From: Neisseria chenwenguii
GTDB lineage: Bacteria; Pseudomonadota; Gammaproteobacteria; Burkholderiales; Neisseriaceae
Direction: 5' to 3'
NCBI RefSeq assembly: GCF_002216145.1
Contig: NZ_CP022278.1
Span: forward strand, 2,108,001 to 2,172,000
Length of the DNA stretch: 64,000 nucleotides
Shown here: positions 32,164 through 41,926 of the stretch, one piece after another
How the letters are laid out: each line of letters begins with the position of its first letter
How positions within the stretch are numbered: position 1 is the stretch's first letter
Notes under the pieces: model-generated
What the model saw: only the letters and a program-made list of their open reading frames with translations
The model's database searches: none
What the model was told of the DNA's origin: nothing
Program-made: the position numbers and the translations under genes

Positions 32164-33429
32164 TCAAACCGCATCCTTGCGCTGCATCACTGCTGCGAAA
32201 AAGCCGTCGGTTTGGTGTGCGGCGGAATCGAGGCGGAGGTATTTGCCGGTGTCCAAATCCACCTTGGTCTGTTTCAGCAGTTCGGCGCAGTCAAGCAGCG
32301 TGAAATCGGGATGTCCGGCGAGGAAACGTTCGACCTGCAACTCGTTTTCTTCGGGCAGAATGCTGCACGTAGCGTAAACCAAGCGGCCCTGCGGTTTGAC
32401 CAGTTCGGCGGCGGCAGCAAGGATGCTTGCTTGCTGTTCCAATAATTTGGCGACGGTTTCGGGCGACTGGCGGTATTTGAGGTCGGGATTGCGGCGCAGC
32501 GTGCCCAAGCCAGAGCAGGGGGCATCGACCAAAACGCGGTCGGCTTTGCCTTTCAGACGGCCTGTGCGCGGGTCGTGTTCGCTGCTGATGCGCTCGGGGT
32601 GGATGTTGGTCAGGCCGGCGCGGGTCATGCGCGGTTTGAGGTTGGCTAGGCGTTTTTCGGCAATGTCGAACGCGTAGATGCGGCCTTTGTTGGCCATTTG
32701 CGCGCCGACGGCCAGCGTTTTTCCGCCCGCGCCGGCGCAGAAATCGACGACGATTTCGCCGCGTTTGGCACCGACCAAAAGGGCGAGCAGCTGACTGCCT
32801 TCGTCCTGCACTTCGAGTGTGCCGTCTGAAAACAGCCTGTGGTGGTTGATGGCGGTTTTGTCCCGCAAACGGATGCCCCACGGCGAAAACGGCGTGGCTT
32901 CGGCGCGTAAGCCTTCGTCTTGCAGTGCCGCCAAAACCTTGTCGCGCTTGGCTTTGAGCGTGTTGACGCGCAAATCCAGCGGCGCGGGCTGGCTGATGCT
33001 GCGGCCGAAGCGGAGGATTTCGTCGTCGCCGTGATGTTTTTTGAGTTGGGCGACGAGCCATTCGGGCAGCTCGGCGGCGGTGTTGAGGCCGTCTGAAAAT
33101 TCCTGTTTGCGCGCTTTGAGCCGGCTGAGAAACTCGGTTTCCTCGTCGTCAATCATGTCTTTCAAACTGCTGATGTTGACGCTGCGCCCGAGCACCAGCG
33201 CCGCCAGCGCGGCTTTTTTCGGCTGGGCGTACGGACGGCGCAGCGCGGCGGAAATTTTCTGGTAATGGCGCAGTGCGGCAAACGCCGTCTCGGCGATTTC
33301 GTGACGGTCTTGGCGGCCGAGTTTTTTGTGTTCGCGGAAATAGGCGGAAAGCACGGCGTCGGCGGGTTGTTTGAATGTCAGCATTTCGGCGAGCAGGGAG
33401 GCGGTATGGTCGAGTCGGAGGATATTCAT
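32164..33429 (-). CDS. RsmB/NOP-family rRNA (cytosine-5) methyltransferase
   Basis: 421 residues from MNILRLDHTASLLAEML at 33429. Rossmann methyltransferase with motif I VDFCAGAGGKTLAVG and the two catalytic cysteines in DAPCSGLGTLRRNPD and YATCSILPEENE, typical of m5C enzymes. RsmB itself modifies C967 of 16S rRNA. The N-terminal 130 residues are shorter than the NusB-like domain of classical RsmB, so the precise target is uncertain. Uptake sequences read in frame (SDGLN, FSDGT). Confidence 0.85.
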   Translation of the reverse strand: MNILRLDHTASLLAEMLTFKQPADAVLSAYFREHKKLGRQDRHEIAETAFAALRHYQKISAALRRPYAQPKKAALAALVLGRSVNISSLKDMIDDEETEFLSRLKARKQEFSDGLNTAAELPEWLVAQLKKHHGDDEILRFGRSISQPAPLDLRVNTLKAKRDKVLAALQDEGLRAEATPFSPWGIRLRDKTAINHHRLFSDGTLEVQDEGSQLLALLVGAKRGEIVVDFCAGAGGKTLAVGAQMANKGRIYAFDIAEKRLANLKPRMTRAGLTNIHPERISSEHDPRTGRLKGKADRVLVDAPCSGLGTLRRNPDLKYRQSPETVAKLLEQQASILAAAAELVKPQGRLVYATCSILPEENELQVERFLAGHPDFTLLDCAELLKQTKVDLDTGKYLRLDSAAHQTDGFFAAVMQRKDAV

Positions 33430-33776
33430 GGGCGGTCTTTTTCGGATGGGGTCGGGTTTTTCAGACGGCATTGGGGGCTGTTTGAAAGGTTGTCGGTTGA
33501 AGTGAGGAAATTATGCAGGCTGGGCCCGGTTGGTGAGCTTGTCGAACCATTAGCCCAGCATTTTGTCATTTGAAACTTATTTTATTTGGTTTTGCTGGGC
33601 TGAAGCCCAGCCTACGGGTACTCGTAGGCCGTCTGAAAGTTTGTCGGCGGGAATGTTGGGTTTAGCGTTTCAGACGGCTTTTGAACGGTATTTGTAAATT
33701 TTGCAAAGGTCCCGGGCCGGTGGTCCGACAGGCTCATCAATCAGCTCGGTCTGCGGGTGTTATTCCAAATTATTTT
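33430..33776. repeat. Gene-free region with degenerate repeat pieces
   Basis: 347 bases. GGTGAGCTTGTCGAACC (33532-33548) is partly complementary to GGTCCGACAGGCTCATC (33722-33738), 13 of 17 bases. Between them are AGCCCAGCA/TGCTGGGCT arms (33552-33560, 33593-33601), GCTGGGCTGAAGCCCAGC (33594-33611), single DUS copies, and a right-hand NIME end attttgcaaaggtc (33698-33711). It looks like remnants of several small repeats. Confidence 0.55.
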
Positions 33777-34637
33777 TCAGACGGCCTCTGTTTTCATAAT
33801 CCGCAAAACTTCGTGCCAAAAGCCGTCGGGGCGGTGTTCCAATACGGCGATGAGGCCGTCTGAAATCTGCGTAACGGCGTCGGTGGTCAGGGTTTCGGTT
33901 TCGCTGACGCGGGCGGGGGCGAGATAGTCCATGCGGCCGATTTTATAGAAACGGGCGTTCGGATTGTCAAACGGATATTCGCGCCAATCGGTCAGATACA
34001 GGCCGTGCCAGCCGTGGGGATTTAGCGGCGGTTCGGGTGCGGTGTTTGGCGGGAAAAAGCCGATGCCGCGTACGATGGAAGCGGGCTGTAGGTCGTCAAA
34101 CTGCAAACCGTTGTTTTTCAAAGTTTTGAGGCCGTCTGAAAGTTTGAGCAACATCAGTTGTTGCGGCAGTTTGGCCCCTTTGTCGGCCATGCGGTCGCTG
34201 CGGTTGAGTCCGCACATATCGTCCAATCTGCCGTTTGCGCTGCCGTAATATTTGCAGGCCAGCTCGATGTGGTAGAGCTTGCCGTTGAGCGAGGCGACGA
34301 AATCGGCGGCGCCGAGGGTGAGGCCGTCTGAAACGACGGGGAGGTTGTGGGCGTACAGTTCGGCGTGCGGTGCGTGATTGAACCAAAACGCCAAAAGGTG
34401 TTCGGCATACAACCCCAAGCGGTGGGCAAACGGGGCGTGTTCGGCGAGGTAGTCGGCCAGCGGCTGCGGGTCGGCGTCTAAATCCAAAAGGTAGCGGAAA
34501 CCGCGTTCGCCCAAAAGTTGGCGCACGCCCAATTCACAGCCGCTTGCCCACAAGGGCGGGGCGGTCAGCAGGGCGGCGAGGTCGCGCACGGGGCGGTCGG
34601 TGAGTTTCCACCAAAGGGCGTCGAGGGCGTAGTTCAT
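33777..34637 (-). CDS. DUF1853 family protein
   Basis: 286 residues from MNYALDALWWKLTDRPVRDL at 34637. Features conserved in this family of unknown function are visible: LTAPPLWASG near the start, then DFVASLNGKLYHIELACKYYG near 120, where Asp, Glu and Lys in a beta-strand context resemble a PD-(D/E)XK nuclease-like core. That resemblance is my inference. C-terminal part WHGLYLTDWREYPF. No signal peptide. Same strand as the RsmB-family gene but about 350 bases away. Confidence 0.8.
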   Translation of the reverse strand: MNYALDALWWKLTDRPVRDLAALLTAPPLWASGCELGVRQLLGERGFRYLLDLDADPQPLADYLAEHAPFAHRLGLYAEHLLAFWFNHAPHAELYAHNLPVVSDGLTLGAADFVASLNGKLYHIELACKYYGSANGRLDDMCGLNRSDRMADKGAKLPQQLMLLKLSDGLKTLKNNGLQFDDLQPASIVRGIGFFPPNTAPEPPLNPHGWHGLYLTDWREYPFDNPNARFYKIGRMDYLAPARVSETETLTTDAVTQISDGLIAVLEHRPDGFWHEVLRIMKTEAV

Positions 34638-34716
34638 AGGCGGTTTGGTTTTCAGACGGCCTCTTTGATTTTTGTAAGGGTATCGGCCTGATTGGTACAC
34701 CGGGCCGTCTGAAAAT

Positions 34717-35526
34717 TCAGTCTTTCAAATGCTGTTTGACGGTGCTGAAGAAGCCGCGCAGGATGTCGATGTCTTCGGTTTGGGGGTTGGCGCGGCCAAA
34801 CAAGCTCTGCATCCGGCGCATGAGGCGTTCGCTGTTGCGCCGTCTGAAAAAGTCCACGTCGTTCATCAGGCTTTCCATGTGTTCGACCATGCCTCTGATT
34901 TGCGCGTGGGTGGCGGCGCGGTCTTCCTGCTGAAGATGGGTCATGGGGGTGTCGGTTTGGCTGAAGATTTCGTAGCAGACGACTTGCACGGCTTGGGCGA
35001 GGTTGAGCGAGAAGTAGTCGGGATTGCCGTTGATGGTCATCAGGCGGTTGCAGGCTTGGACTTCTTCGATGCTCAGGCCGAAGGTTTCGTTGCCGAAGAC
35101 GAGGGCGACGGTTTCGCCGCGCTGCGCGGCCTGTAAAAGCTCGGGAACGAGTTGGCGCGGGGTTTGCAGCGGTACGGTGATTTCGCGGCGGCGGCTGGTG
35201 AGGGCGCAGCTGATTGTGGTGTCGGCAAGGGCTTCGTCGAGCGTCGAAGTGATTTCGGTGTGTTCCAAAACGTCGGCTGCGCCTGAGGCAAGGATGAAAC
35301 TTTCTTCGGGCAGGGCAAACGCCTGCGGGTTTTGCGGGTCGAATGCGGGCGGGTTTCCGGTCATCGGGGTGGCGATGAGGTTGGGGGCGACGAGGATGAG
35401 TCTGGTCAGCCCCATCGTCTTCATGGCGCGCGCCGCCGAGCCGATGTTGGCGGGGTGGCTGGTGCGGGTCAAAATGACGCGGATGTTCTGTAAATAGTCG
35501 GGAAGATTGGGTTTGGAAAGGGTCAT
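34717..35526 (-). CDS. trmJ: tRNA (cytidine/uridine-32-2'-O)-methyltransferase TrmJ
   Basis: 269 residues from MTLSKPNLPDYLQNIRVIL at 35526. SPOUT-fold enzyme: N-terminal TRTSHPANIGSAARAMKTMGL and the knot region ALVFGNETFGLS near 133 and the TINGNPDYFSLNLAQAVQ segment. Methylates the ribose of residue 32 in tRNA. Divergent from suhB, the same neighbour arrangement as in E. coli. Confidence 0.93.
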   Translation of the reverse strand: MTLSKPNLPDYLQNIRVILTRTSHPANIGSAARAMKTMGLTRLILVAPNLIATPMTGNPPAFDPQNPQAFALPEESFILASGAADVLEHTEITSTLDEALADTTISCALTSRRREITVPLQTPRQLVPELLQAAQRGETVALVFGNETFGLSIEEVQACNRLMTINGNPDYFSLNLAQAVQVVCYEIFSQTDTPMTHLQQEDRAATHAQIRGMVEHMESLMNDVDFFRRRNSERLMRRMQSLFGRANPQTEDIDILRGFFSTVKQHLKD

Positions 35527-35555
35527 GTTTTGTTTCGGAACGGCAGTCAATCGGT

Positions 35556-35561
35556 TATAAT
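35556..35561 (+). promoter_or_regulatory. Candidate -10 for suhB
   Basis: TATAAT in the trmJ/suhB divergent region; -35 TTTCGG is weak at 17 bp. It would give a leader of about 150 bases. Confidence 0.35.
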
Positions 35562-35719
35562 GCGGCATCTGTTTTTTCAGACGGCCTGCGTGTTGCAGAG
35601 GCCGTCTGAAATGTCTTTGATAAAGTTCTTTAACAGCATTGGAAACGTGAAAACGTTGTGTGTTTGGCGCTGCATCCGTGCGGCGTCAGGCGGTATTGTA
35701 CCCGATTAGGAAGAAAGCC

Positions 35720-36505
35720 ATGAACCCGATTTTAAACACTGCTTTTAAGGCTGCGCGCAAGGCCGGCCAGATGATGATCCGCGCCGGCGGCAATTTGGAT
35801 GCCGTCAAGGTGGACAGCAAGGCATTCAACGATTTTGTTTCCAATGTTGACCGCGAGTCGGAAATGATTTTGGTCGATGCGCTCAAAGAGGCTTATCCGC
35901 ACCATAAAATCACTTGCGAGGAAAGCGGTTCGCACGGCAAGGCCAACGCCGAATACGAGTGGATTATCGATCCGCTCGACGGCACGACCAATTTCTTACA
36001 CGGCCATCCCCAATACGCAATTTCTATGGCACTGCTGCACAAAGGTGTGTTGCAGGAAGCGCTGGTGTACGCGCCTGAGCGCAACGACCTTTATATGGCG
36101 TCGCGCGGTAAGGGCGCACTGTTGAACGACCGCCGTATCCGTGTTTCCGGCCGCATCGAGTTGAACCGCTGTCTGATTGGTACGGGTTTTCCTGTGGTCG
36201 ATCAAAGCATGATGGACAAGTATTTGGAAATCTTGAAGGATTTTCTCTCAAAAACCGCAGGCGGTCGCAGAGAAGGTGCGGCTGCGCTGGATTTGTGCGC
36301 CGTGGCGGCAGGGCGTTTGGACGGATTTTTCGAGTTTAACCTCAAACCGTGGGACATCGCGGCAGGCGCGTTGATCGTGAAAGAAGCCGGCGGCATCGTC
36401 ACCGATATGCAGGGCAATGAGGGCTGGCTGGAAAGCGGTAATGTGGTTGCGGGCAACCCGAAAGTGTTGGCGCAAATGTTGCAGATTATTGCGGCGCATC
36501 AGTAA
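35720..36505 (+). CDS. suhB: Inositol-1-monophosphatase SuhB
   Basis: 261 residues from MNPILNTAFKAARKAGQM at 35720, after AGGAAGA. Metal-dependent phosphatase with EESG near 74, WIIDPLDGTTNFLHG (metal site Asp) near 84-98, and WDIAAGALIVKEAGG near 213. In E. coli SuhB also joins rRNA antitermination complexes; a similar role here is inference from the family. Ended by the DUS hairpin 36515-36552. Confidence 0.95.
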   Translation: MNPILNTAFKAARKAGQMMIRAGGNLDAVKVDSKAFNDFVSNVDRESEMILVDALKEAYPHHKITCEESGSHGKANAEYEWIIDPLDGTTNFLHGHPQYAISMALLHKGVLQEALVYAPERNDLYMASRGKGALLNDRRIRVSGRIELNRCLIGTGFPVVDQSMMDKYLEILKDFLSKTAGGRREGAAALDLCAVAAGRLDGFFEFNLKPWDIAAGALIVKEAGGIVTDMQGNEGWLESGNVVAGNPKVLAQMLQIIAAHQ

Positions 36506-36862
36506 ATGCCGCAAAGGCCGTCTGAAAACGGAAGGTGGTTTTCAGACGGCCTTTGGTTTTTATTTGTTGGTATTCGTGCAACACATATTAACAAAAAGTG
36601 ATTTGGTTTCTAACTTGTTGTAAATAAACAGGTATTTATACAGTTTTTAATGCAAATTATATGACGTTTGTTATGGTAACTAACGAGATAATGTAAAATT
36701 TTATCGCCTTTCGGTCGTTTATTCATACCGTTTGTCCCTGAAATGATGGAAAATGTTAAATAAAGTGGTATGCTGTCTTCATTAAGCAGTAGGCTGCTTT
36801 CTTTTCTGAATAAACCCGCAGACGGCCTTACACATTAACGGACAACACCTGTTGTAATCCCT
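36506..36862. other. AT-rich region upstream of the type I secretion operon
   Basis: 357 bases without a gene. After the suhB terminator (36515-36552) the sequence becomes clearly AT-rich. A possible promoter is TTGTTG (36615-36620), 16 bp, TATACA (36637-36642), which would leave a leader of over 200 bases. A further -10-like TATGCT lies near 36768. No operator recognised. Confidence 0.5.
36515..36552 (+). terminator. Inverted DUS terminator of suhB
   Basis: AGGCCGTCTGAAAAC and complement (to 36552) with a short loop. Confidence 0.75.
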
Positions 36863-38140
36863 ATGTCAAATTCCCGATTCAGTAAAAAACCGTCCCGCTT
36901 GGGGCGCGGCTTTTTAATAAAAATTTCAGTCATGTCGGTCTGCTGTGCACTTTGCGTCCCAGCAGGAGCGTACGGCTTGAAAGACATTCTCAAAAAATCC
37001 ATGGTTTCCGACCCCAATGTTTTGGAGGCGAAAGCCAACGAGGATTCGGCAAAAAGCGCCACCAAAGCTACCCGCGCAGGCCACTATCCCGTGCTGACGC
37101 TGACCGGCACGCAGGTTTTGGCGCAGAAAAACAAATATGAGAGTAACGACCTCGACGGCGGCCTCGGTGTGCGCGGCAGCTTGAACCTCTATTCTTGGGG
37201 CGGTATCCAGTCGGCCGTCCGCCGCGATAAAAGCAAAGAGGAATATTTCAAATACAAATATTTTGAAACCCAAGAGCAGCTTGGCAGCGAAATCGGCAAG
37301 CTGTATCTGGGCGCTTTGCGTGCAAAAGAAATGCTGCTGATTAATCAGAAAAGTCTGGTGCGCCATAATAATCTGTTGAAAGATTTGAATGTTATCGTCA
37401 AATACGACGGAGGCCGCCGTTCCGAGCTGATTGAAGCCCGTGCCCGCCAGCTTCAGGTGGAAACGGCAATTTCCCAACAACAGCGCACGATGGAATTGTA
37501 TTTGAGCCGCTTGTCACGTTATACGGGAAAAAAATTAGTGGCGGCCGATTTGGAGGATCCGTTTGGCGGCGAGACGGCCGAATCATTGGTCAAGCGTTAT
37601 AAAAATGCAGATAAGAACCTCAATCCGTCTTACCGCGCGCAAGTGGCCGAACAGCAGAGCGTTAAGGCCGAATTGGATGTTTCCAAAGCCCAACGACTGC
37701 CGTCGATCAATTTGGAAGGTACGGCAAGCCGCGATACCAAACAGGTTTACCTGAATATGGCTTGGAATGTTTTGGATATCGCCGCGCGCAATAATGTTCA
37801 GAAAAACGCTCATGCGCTGGTTGCGGCGGAATCGAAGTCGGAGCAGATTCTGCGCGATGTCAGCGAAAAAGCGCAAACCGCCGAAATCGATATGCAGCAG
37901 AGCAAGCAGCGGGCGGAAATTACTTCCCGCCATATTGCCGCGCAAAAAGATGTCGTCAAAACCTACGAGTTGCAGTTCAAAATCGCCCGCCGCACGCTGA
38001 CTGACGTTTTAGGTGCCTATAACGAGCTCGCGGGAATCGAGCAGGAAAATGTTGCCGCACATAACGATTTCCGCGACGCGGCTTTGCAGTATTTGGTTAC
38101 GCAGTCTCAAATGGCAAATTGGGCTGGTGTAAAACAATAA
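36863..38140 (+). CDS. TolC-family outer-membrane channel of a type I secretion system (LapE-like)
   Basis: 425 residues. Long basic N-terminus, then signal-like helix ISVMSVCCALCVPAGAYG (cut near 37). Outer-membrane-factor repeats with ELIEARARQLQVETAI and KTYELQFKIARRTLTDVLGAYNEL. First of three genes with an ABC exporter and an adaptor, so it should form the channel of that exporter. Base composition looks lower in G+C than the preceding genes. No strong ribosome site at this ATG. Confidence 0.85.
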   Translation: MSNSRFSKKPSRLGRGFLIKISVMSVCCALCVPAGAYGLKDILKKSMVSDPNVLEAKANEDSAKSATKATRAGHYPVLTLTGTQVLAQKNKYESNDLDGGLGVRGSLNLYSWGGIQSAVRRDKSKEEYFKYKYFETQEQLGSEIGKLYLGALRAKEMLLINQKSLVRHNNLLKDLNVIVKYDGGRRSELIEARARQLQVETAISQQQRTMELYLSRLSRYTGKKLVAADLEDPFGGETAESLVKRYKNADKNLNPSYRAQVAEQQSVKAELDVSKAQRLPSINLEGTASRDTKQVYLNMAWNVLDIAARNNVQKNAHALVAAESKSEQILRDVSEKAQTAEIDMQQSKQRAEITSRHIAAQKDVVKTYELQFKIARRTLTDVLGAYNELAGIEQENVAAHNDFRDAALQYLVTQSQMANWAGVKQ

Positions 38141-38177
38141 CTTTAGAAAATTCAATCTCATTACGCGAATTAACATC

Positions 38178-40382
38178 ATGAAAGCTATTATCGAACATAT
38201 CGCGCTGGTTACCCGTCTGCTTGGGGCGCCTGTGTCTGAAGCTGCGCTGTCGGCAGAAGTGGTGCGGGATAAAAAACTGAACATCAATTACCATTCGCTG
38301 ACGGAAGTTTTGCGCAGCCACGGTTTTGAAAACACGCTCTCAAAACGGAAGCTGGAAGACATTCCTTCGCTGGCTGTGCCGGTTTTGGCGGTTTTACACA
38401 GCGAAGAAGCGCTGGTAATTACCAAGATCGAGGGTTCAGGCAAAGACCGGAAATACCATGTCGTTCAGGCAGATGGCTTGGAGCAGGTGCTCGATTACGA
38501 ACAGCTTTCCATTCTTTATTTGGGATTTTGCTGGTTTATCAAACCGAAAATGGTTTCGGACAACCGTTCCGAGCTGCCGGAATATCATTTACCGAAAGCA
38601 TGGTTTTGGAAGGTGATTTGGCGTTTCCGCGGCTATTATTATCAGGTTATTTTGGCGACGTTCATTATCAACTTCTTGGCTTTGGTCAGCTCGCTGTATG
38701 TGATGAATGTGTATGACCGTGTGATTCCGAACCAAGCCTACGAAACGCTGTGGGTATTGAGCATCGGTGTGGTGCTGGCGGTTTTGTTTGAGTTTGCGGC
38801 CAAAATGATTCGCGGCCATTTGACAGATATTGCCGGTAAGAAAGCTGACCTGATTATCAGCTCGGCGCTGTTCCGCCGCGTGATGGCATTGCGGTTGGCT
38901 GATCGTCCGGCATCTTCCGGCTCGTATGCCAACAATCTGCGCGAGTTTGAATCAGTGCGTGAATTTATGACCAGCGCCAGTTTGCTGACTTTGGTCGATT
39001 TGCCGTTTTTGCTGCTGTTTATTACCGTTATCGGCATTGTGGGCGGTAAGCTGGCATTGGTGCCGCTCACCATTATTCCCATCGTCGTCATTATCGGCTT
39101 GTTGGTTCAGCGCCCGCTTTCCCGCTATATCAACGAATCCATGAAGGAAAGTTCGCAACGTTCCGGCTTGGCGGTCGAAGCCATCGAGGGTATCGAAACG
39201 CTGAAAACCAATAATGCAACTTCGTGGGCACAGCAGCGCTGGGACGAATACACCGCGAAAACTTCAGCGTCCTCTATTAAAGTCAAAGATACCAGCAACT
39301 TGATGGTTAACTTTGCCGTTGCCATGCAGCAGTTAAATACCGTTTTCTTGGTTGTGGTCGGTACTTATCTGATTCACGCAGAAAATCCCACAGACCGGAT
39401 TACCATGGGTGCGCTGATTGCTTCCGTTATCCTGTCCGGTCGCGCATTGGCGCCGTTGGCTCAGATTGCAGGTTTGGCAACTCGCTTCCAGCAGGCTAAG
39501 TTGGCATTGCGCGGTGTGAACGACATCGTATCGCGCCCGATTGAGCGCAACCCGGAGCGCAAATACATTACACTGGATAATGTGCAGGGTGCGATTACGT
39601 TTGAAAACGTATCGTTCAAATATCAGGCCGACAGCAATGCTGCCGTCAGCGATTTGCGCATTACCATCAATCCGGGAGAAAAAGTCGGTATCTTAGGACG
39701 TATCGGCAGCGGTAAAAGTACCATGCTGAAACTGGCAAGCGGTTTGTATGATACGGAAAAAGGCAATGTCACCTTAGACGGCGTGGACATGCGCCAGCTT
39801 GATCCGAATTTCCTGCGCAACCAAGTGGTTTTGTTAAGCCAGTCTCCGCGGCTGTTTTTGGGAACATTGCGTGAAAACATGGATTTGGCGCGTGCCGACG
39901 GTTACTCGACCGATCAGGATTTACTGGTTGCATTGAAGCGTTTCGGCTTGGATAAAATTATCCGCAGCCACCCGCGCGGTTTGGATATGCCGTTGGGCGA
40001 AGACGGATTAGGCTTGTCCGGCGGTCAGAAACAGATTATTGCGTTGGCGCGCATGACCTTGCGTCACCCGAAAGTTGTATTGTTGGACGAACCGACTACC
40101 AGCTTGGATCAGGCAACCGAGCGCATGGCTTTGAATTCCATTGCGCAATGGGGTAAAGACCGTACGATGATTTTGGTAACGCACCGTCCGCAGGTATTGC
40201 AAATCGTCAACCGCATTATTGTGATGGATAACGGCAAAGTTGTGATGGACGGCCCGCGCGATTTGGTTTTGCAGAACTTGATGCAGAATGAGCAAAACAG
40301 AGCCAAGCCGGCCGGCGGAAGTGCAACCGTCCGCAATCAAAATGCCAATGTGCAGGTCGGCGGCGCGCAGGCAGCTAATTAA
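38178..40382 (+). CDS. Type I secretion ABC transporter (LapB/HlyB-like)
   Basis: 734 residues. Residues 1-125 are a C39-peptidase-like domain without a catalytic Cys, as in HlyB and LapB, so substrates are not cut at a double-Gly leader. The membrane domain follows (about 150-440) with IINFLALVSSLYVMNVYDRVIP, characteristic of LapB-type exporters. The ATPase domain has Walker A GRIGSGKST, LSGGQKQ and Walker B VVLLDEPTTSLD. The C-terminal 35 residues are Gln/Asn/Ala-rich. Exports large RTX or adhesin proteins with the neighbouring channel and adaptor. Confidence 0.93.
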   Translation: MKAIIEHIALVTRLLGAPVSEAALSAEVVRDKKLNINYHSLTEVLRSHGFENTLSKRKLEDIPSLAVPVLAVLHSEEALVITKIEGSGKDRKYHVVQADGLEQVLDYEQLSILYLGFCWFIKPKMVSDNRSELPEYHLPKAWFWKVIWRFRGYYYQVILATFIINFLALVSSLYVMNVYDRVIPNQAYETLWVLSIGVVLAVLFEFAAKMIRGHLTDIAGKKADLIISSALFRRVMALRLADRPASSGSYANNLREFESVREFMTSASLLTLVDLPFLLLFITVIGIVGGKLALVPLTIIPIVVIIGLLVQRPLSRYINESMKESSQRSGLAVEAIEGIETLKTNNATSWAQQRWDEYTAKTSASSIKVKDTSNLMVNFAVAMQQLNTVFLVVVGTYLIHAENPTDRITMGALIASVILSGRALAPLAQIAGLATRFQQAKLALRGVNDIVSRPIERNPERKYITLDNVQGAITFENVSFKYQADSNAAVSDLRITINPGEKVGILGRIGSGKSTMLKLASGLYDTEKGNVTLDGVDMRQLDPNFLRNQVVLLSQSPRLFLGTLRENMDLARADGYSTDQDLLVALKRFGLDKIIRSHPRGLDMPLGEDGLGLSGGQKQIIALARMTLRHPKVVLLDEPTTSLDQATERMALNSIAQWGKDRTMILVTHRPQVLQIVNRIIVMDNGKVVMDGPRDLVLQNLMQNEQNRAKPAGGSATVRNQNANVQVGGAQAAN

Positions 40383-40456
40383 TACGGATTAGAAATAATA
40401 AACGGCCGTCCGTTTTTCAGACGGCCTCAAACCAAAACCTTTTGGGGTTCATCATT

Positions 40457-41686
40457 ATGAGTAGTGAAAACAACGTAAAATCAAAAGACCTGCATCTAAT
40501 TAATGACTTGAATGCAGCGTTGCAAAAAGAAAAGCACAGCGGGCAATTTTGGGTCATTATTCTGTTTTTCGTTTTTTTGGTCGTCTTTGTTATTTGGGCA
40601 TACAACAGCCCGATTGAAGAAGTGACCCGAGGAAACGGTAATGTGATTCCGAGTAGTCGCGAACAAGTCGTACAAAGCCTTGACCCCGGTATCATTACCG
40701 AAATTTTGGTTAAAGAGGGTGATATCGTTGAAAAAGGCCAAATTCTTTTGAAATTGGACGATACCCGCAGTTCGGCTATTTTGCGTGAAAGTGAGGCCAA
40801 AGTTCAAAATTTGGAGGCAATGATCGCCCGCTTGAAAGCGGAATCTTACGGAACCGTTCTTTCTTTCCCTGCAAACGTCAGCAAAGATTTACGCCAACGC
40901 GAACAGGCCGCTTTTGATGCCCGCCGCCGCGCCGTAACGGATGCCGTTCGCAGCTTACAGTTGAGTAAGGAAACTTTGGATAAGGAAATTGCAATTACAG
41001 CGCCAATGGTAGCCCAAGGTGTTGTTTCCGAAGTTGAATTACTGCGTATGCGCCGCGAATCAAGCGAATTGACCCTGCAAATTGCCGAACGTAAAAACCG
41101 CTATATGGCAGATGCCAATAACGAATTGGTGCAGGCGGAATCGGAATTGGCACAAGCAAAAGAAAATATGGCAATGCGCGCCGACCCTGTGGATCGCGCC
41201 TTGATCCGTGCCCCTATGCGCGGCATCGTAAAAGATATTCAAATCAACACGGTTGGTGGTGTGGTCAATGTCGGCCAGGACATTATGCAGATTGTGCCTC
41301 TGGACGATAAATTATTGGTCGAGGCTTATATCCGTCCGCAAGACGTTGCTTTCTTAAGACCGGGCTTGCCGGCAGTTGTGAAAATCAGCGCCTATGATTA
41401 CGCTATTTACGGCGGTTTAGACGGTAAGGTAACCTTAATCAGTCCTGATACGGTCAGCAATTCTATGCAGAACCGTACCAACGATTTGAAACTTGATCCG
41501 AATCAAGTTTATTACCGGATTTTGGTGCAAACCGACAGCAACAGCCTGAAGGATAAAAACGGTAAACCGATGCCGATTATTCCGGGTATGGTCGCAACAG
41601 TTGACGTGAAAACTGGTGAAAAAACCGTTTTCCAATATCTCATTAAGCCGATTACACGCATGAAACAGGCAATGAGCGAACGCTGA
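40457..41686 (+). CDS. HlyD-family membrane fusion protein (LapC-like)
   Basis: 409 residues from MSSENNVKSKDLHLINDLN at 40457. One membrane helix (about 34-52), lipoyl-like segment VVQSLDPGIITEILVKEGDIVEKGQ, coiled coil about 110-245, then the beta-barrel domain with LIRAPMRGIVKDIQI and the RTX-secretion signature near the end. Third gene of the exporter, 74 bases after the ABC gene across a degenerate DUS pair, and ended by the hairpin at 41701-41739. Confidence 0.92.
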   Translation: MSSENNVKSKDLHLINDLNAALQKEKHSGQFWVIILFFVFLVVFVIWAYNSPIEEVTRGNGNVIPSSREQVVQSLDPGIITEILVKEGDIVEKGQILLKLDDTRSSAILRESEAKVQNLEAMIARLKAESYGTVLSFPANVSKDLRQREQAAFDARRRAVTDAVRSLQLSKETLDKEIAITAPMVAQGVVSEVELLRMRRESSELTLQIAERKNRYMADANNELVQAESELAQAKENMAMRADPVDRALIRAPMRGIVKDIQINTVGGVVNVGQDIMQIVPLDDKLLVEAYIRPQDVAFLRPGLPAVVKISAYDYAIYGGLDGKVTLISPDTVSNSMQNRTNDLKLDPNQVYYRILVQTDSNSLKDKNGKPMPIIPGMVATVDVKTGEKTVFQYLIKPITRMKQAMSER

Positions 41687-41700
41687 TGTTTTAAAGTAAA

Positions 41701-41739
41701 GCAGGCCGTCTGAAAAAAAGCAGTTTTCAGACGGCCTGC
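41701..41739 (+). terminator. Inverted DUS terminator of the type I secretion operon
   Basis: GCAGGCCGTCTGAAAA and its complement (41724-41739) around a 7-base loop. Confidence 0.8.
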
Positions 41740-41850
41740 ATGTTTTAGGAAAGTCGTTTGTTTGCAATTATGCAATGAAAAGATTTGCTTTCAGCCGCTT
41801 GCCGGAGCGGGTGTCAAGACAACAGCTTAAGTAAATAAACCATAATAAAC

Positions 41851-41879
41851 TTGACGTTAACATCATCAGATATTAACAT
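41851..41879 (+). promoter_or_regulatory. sigma70-like promoter of the MltD-like gene
   Basis: -35 TTGACG (41851-41856), 17-bp spacer, -10 TAACAT (41874-41879); about 40-base leader. Confidence 0.5.
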
Positions 41880-41926
41880 TTAGGTGAAAAATCTCCCCTA
41901 TTCAACTACTTAATTATTTCTTTATC

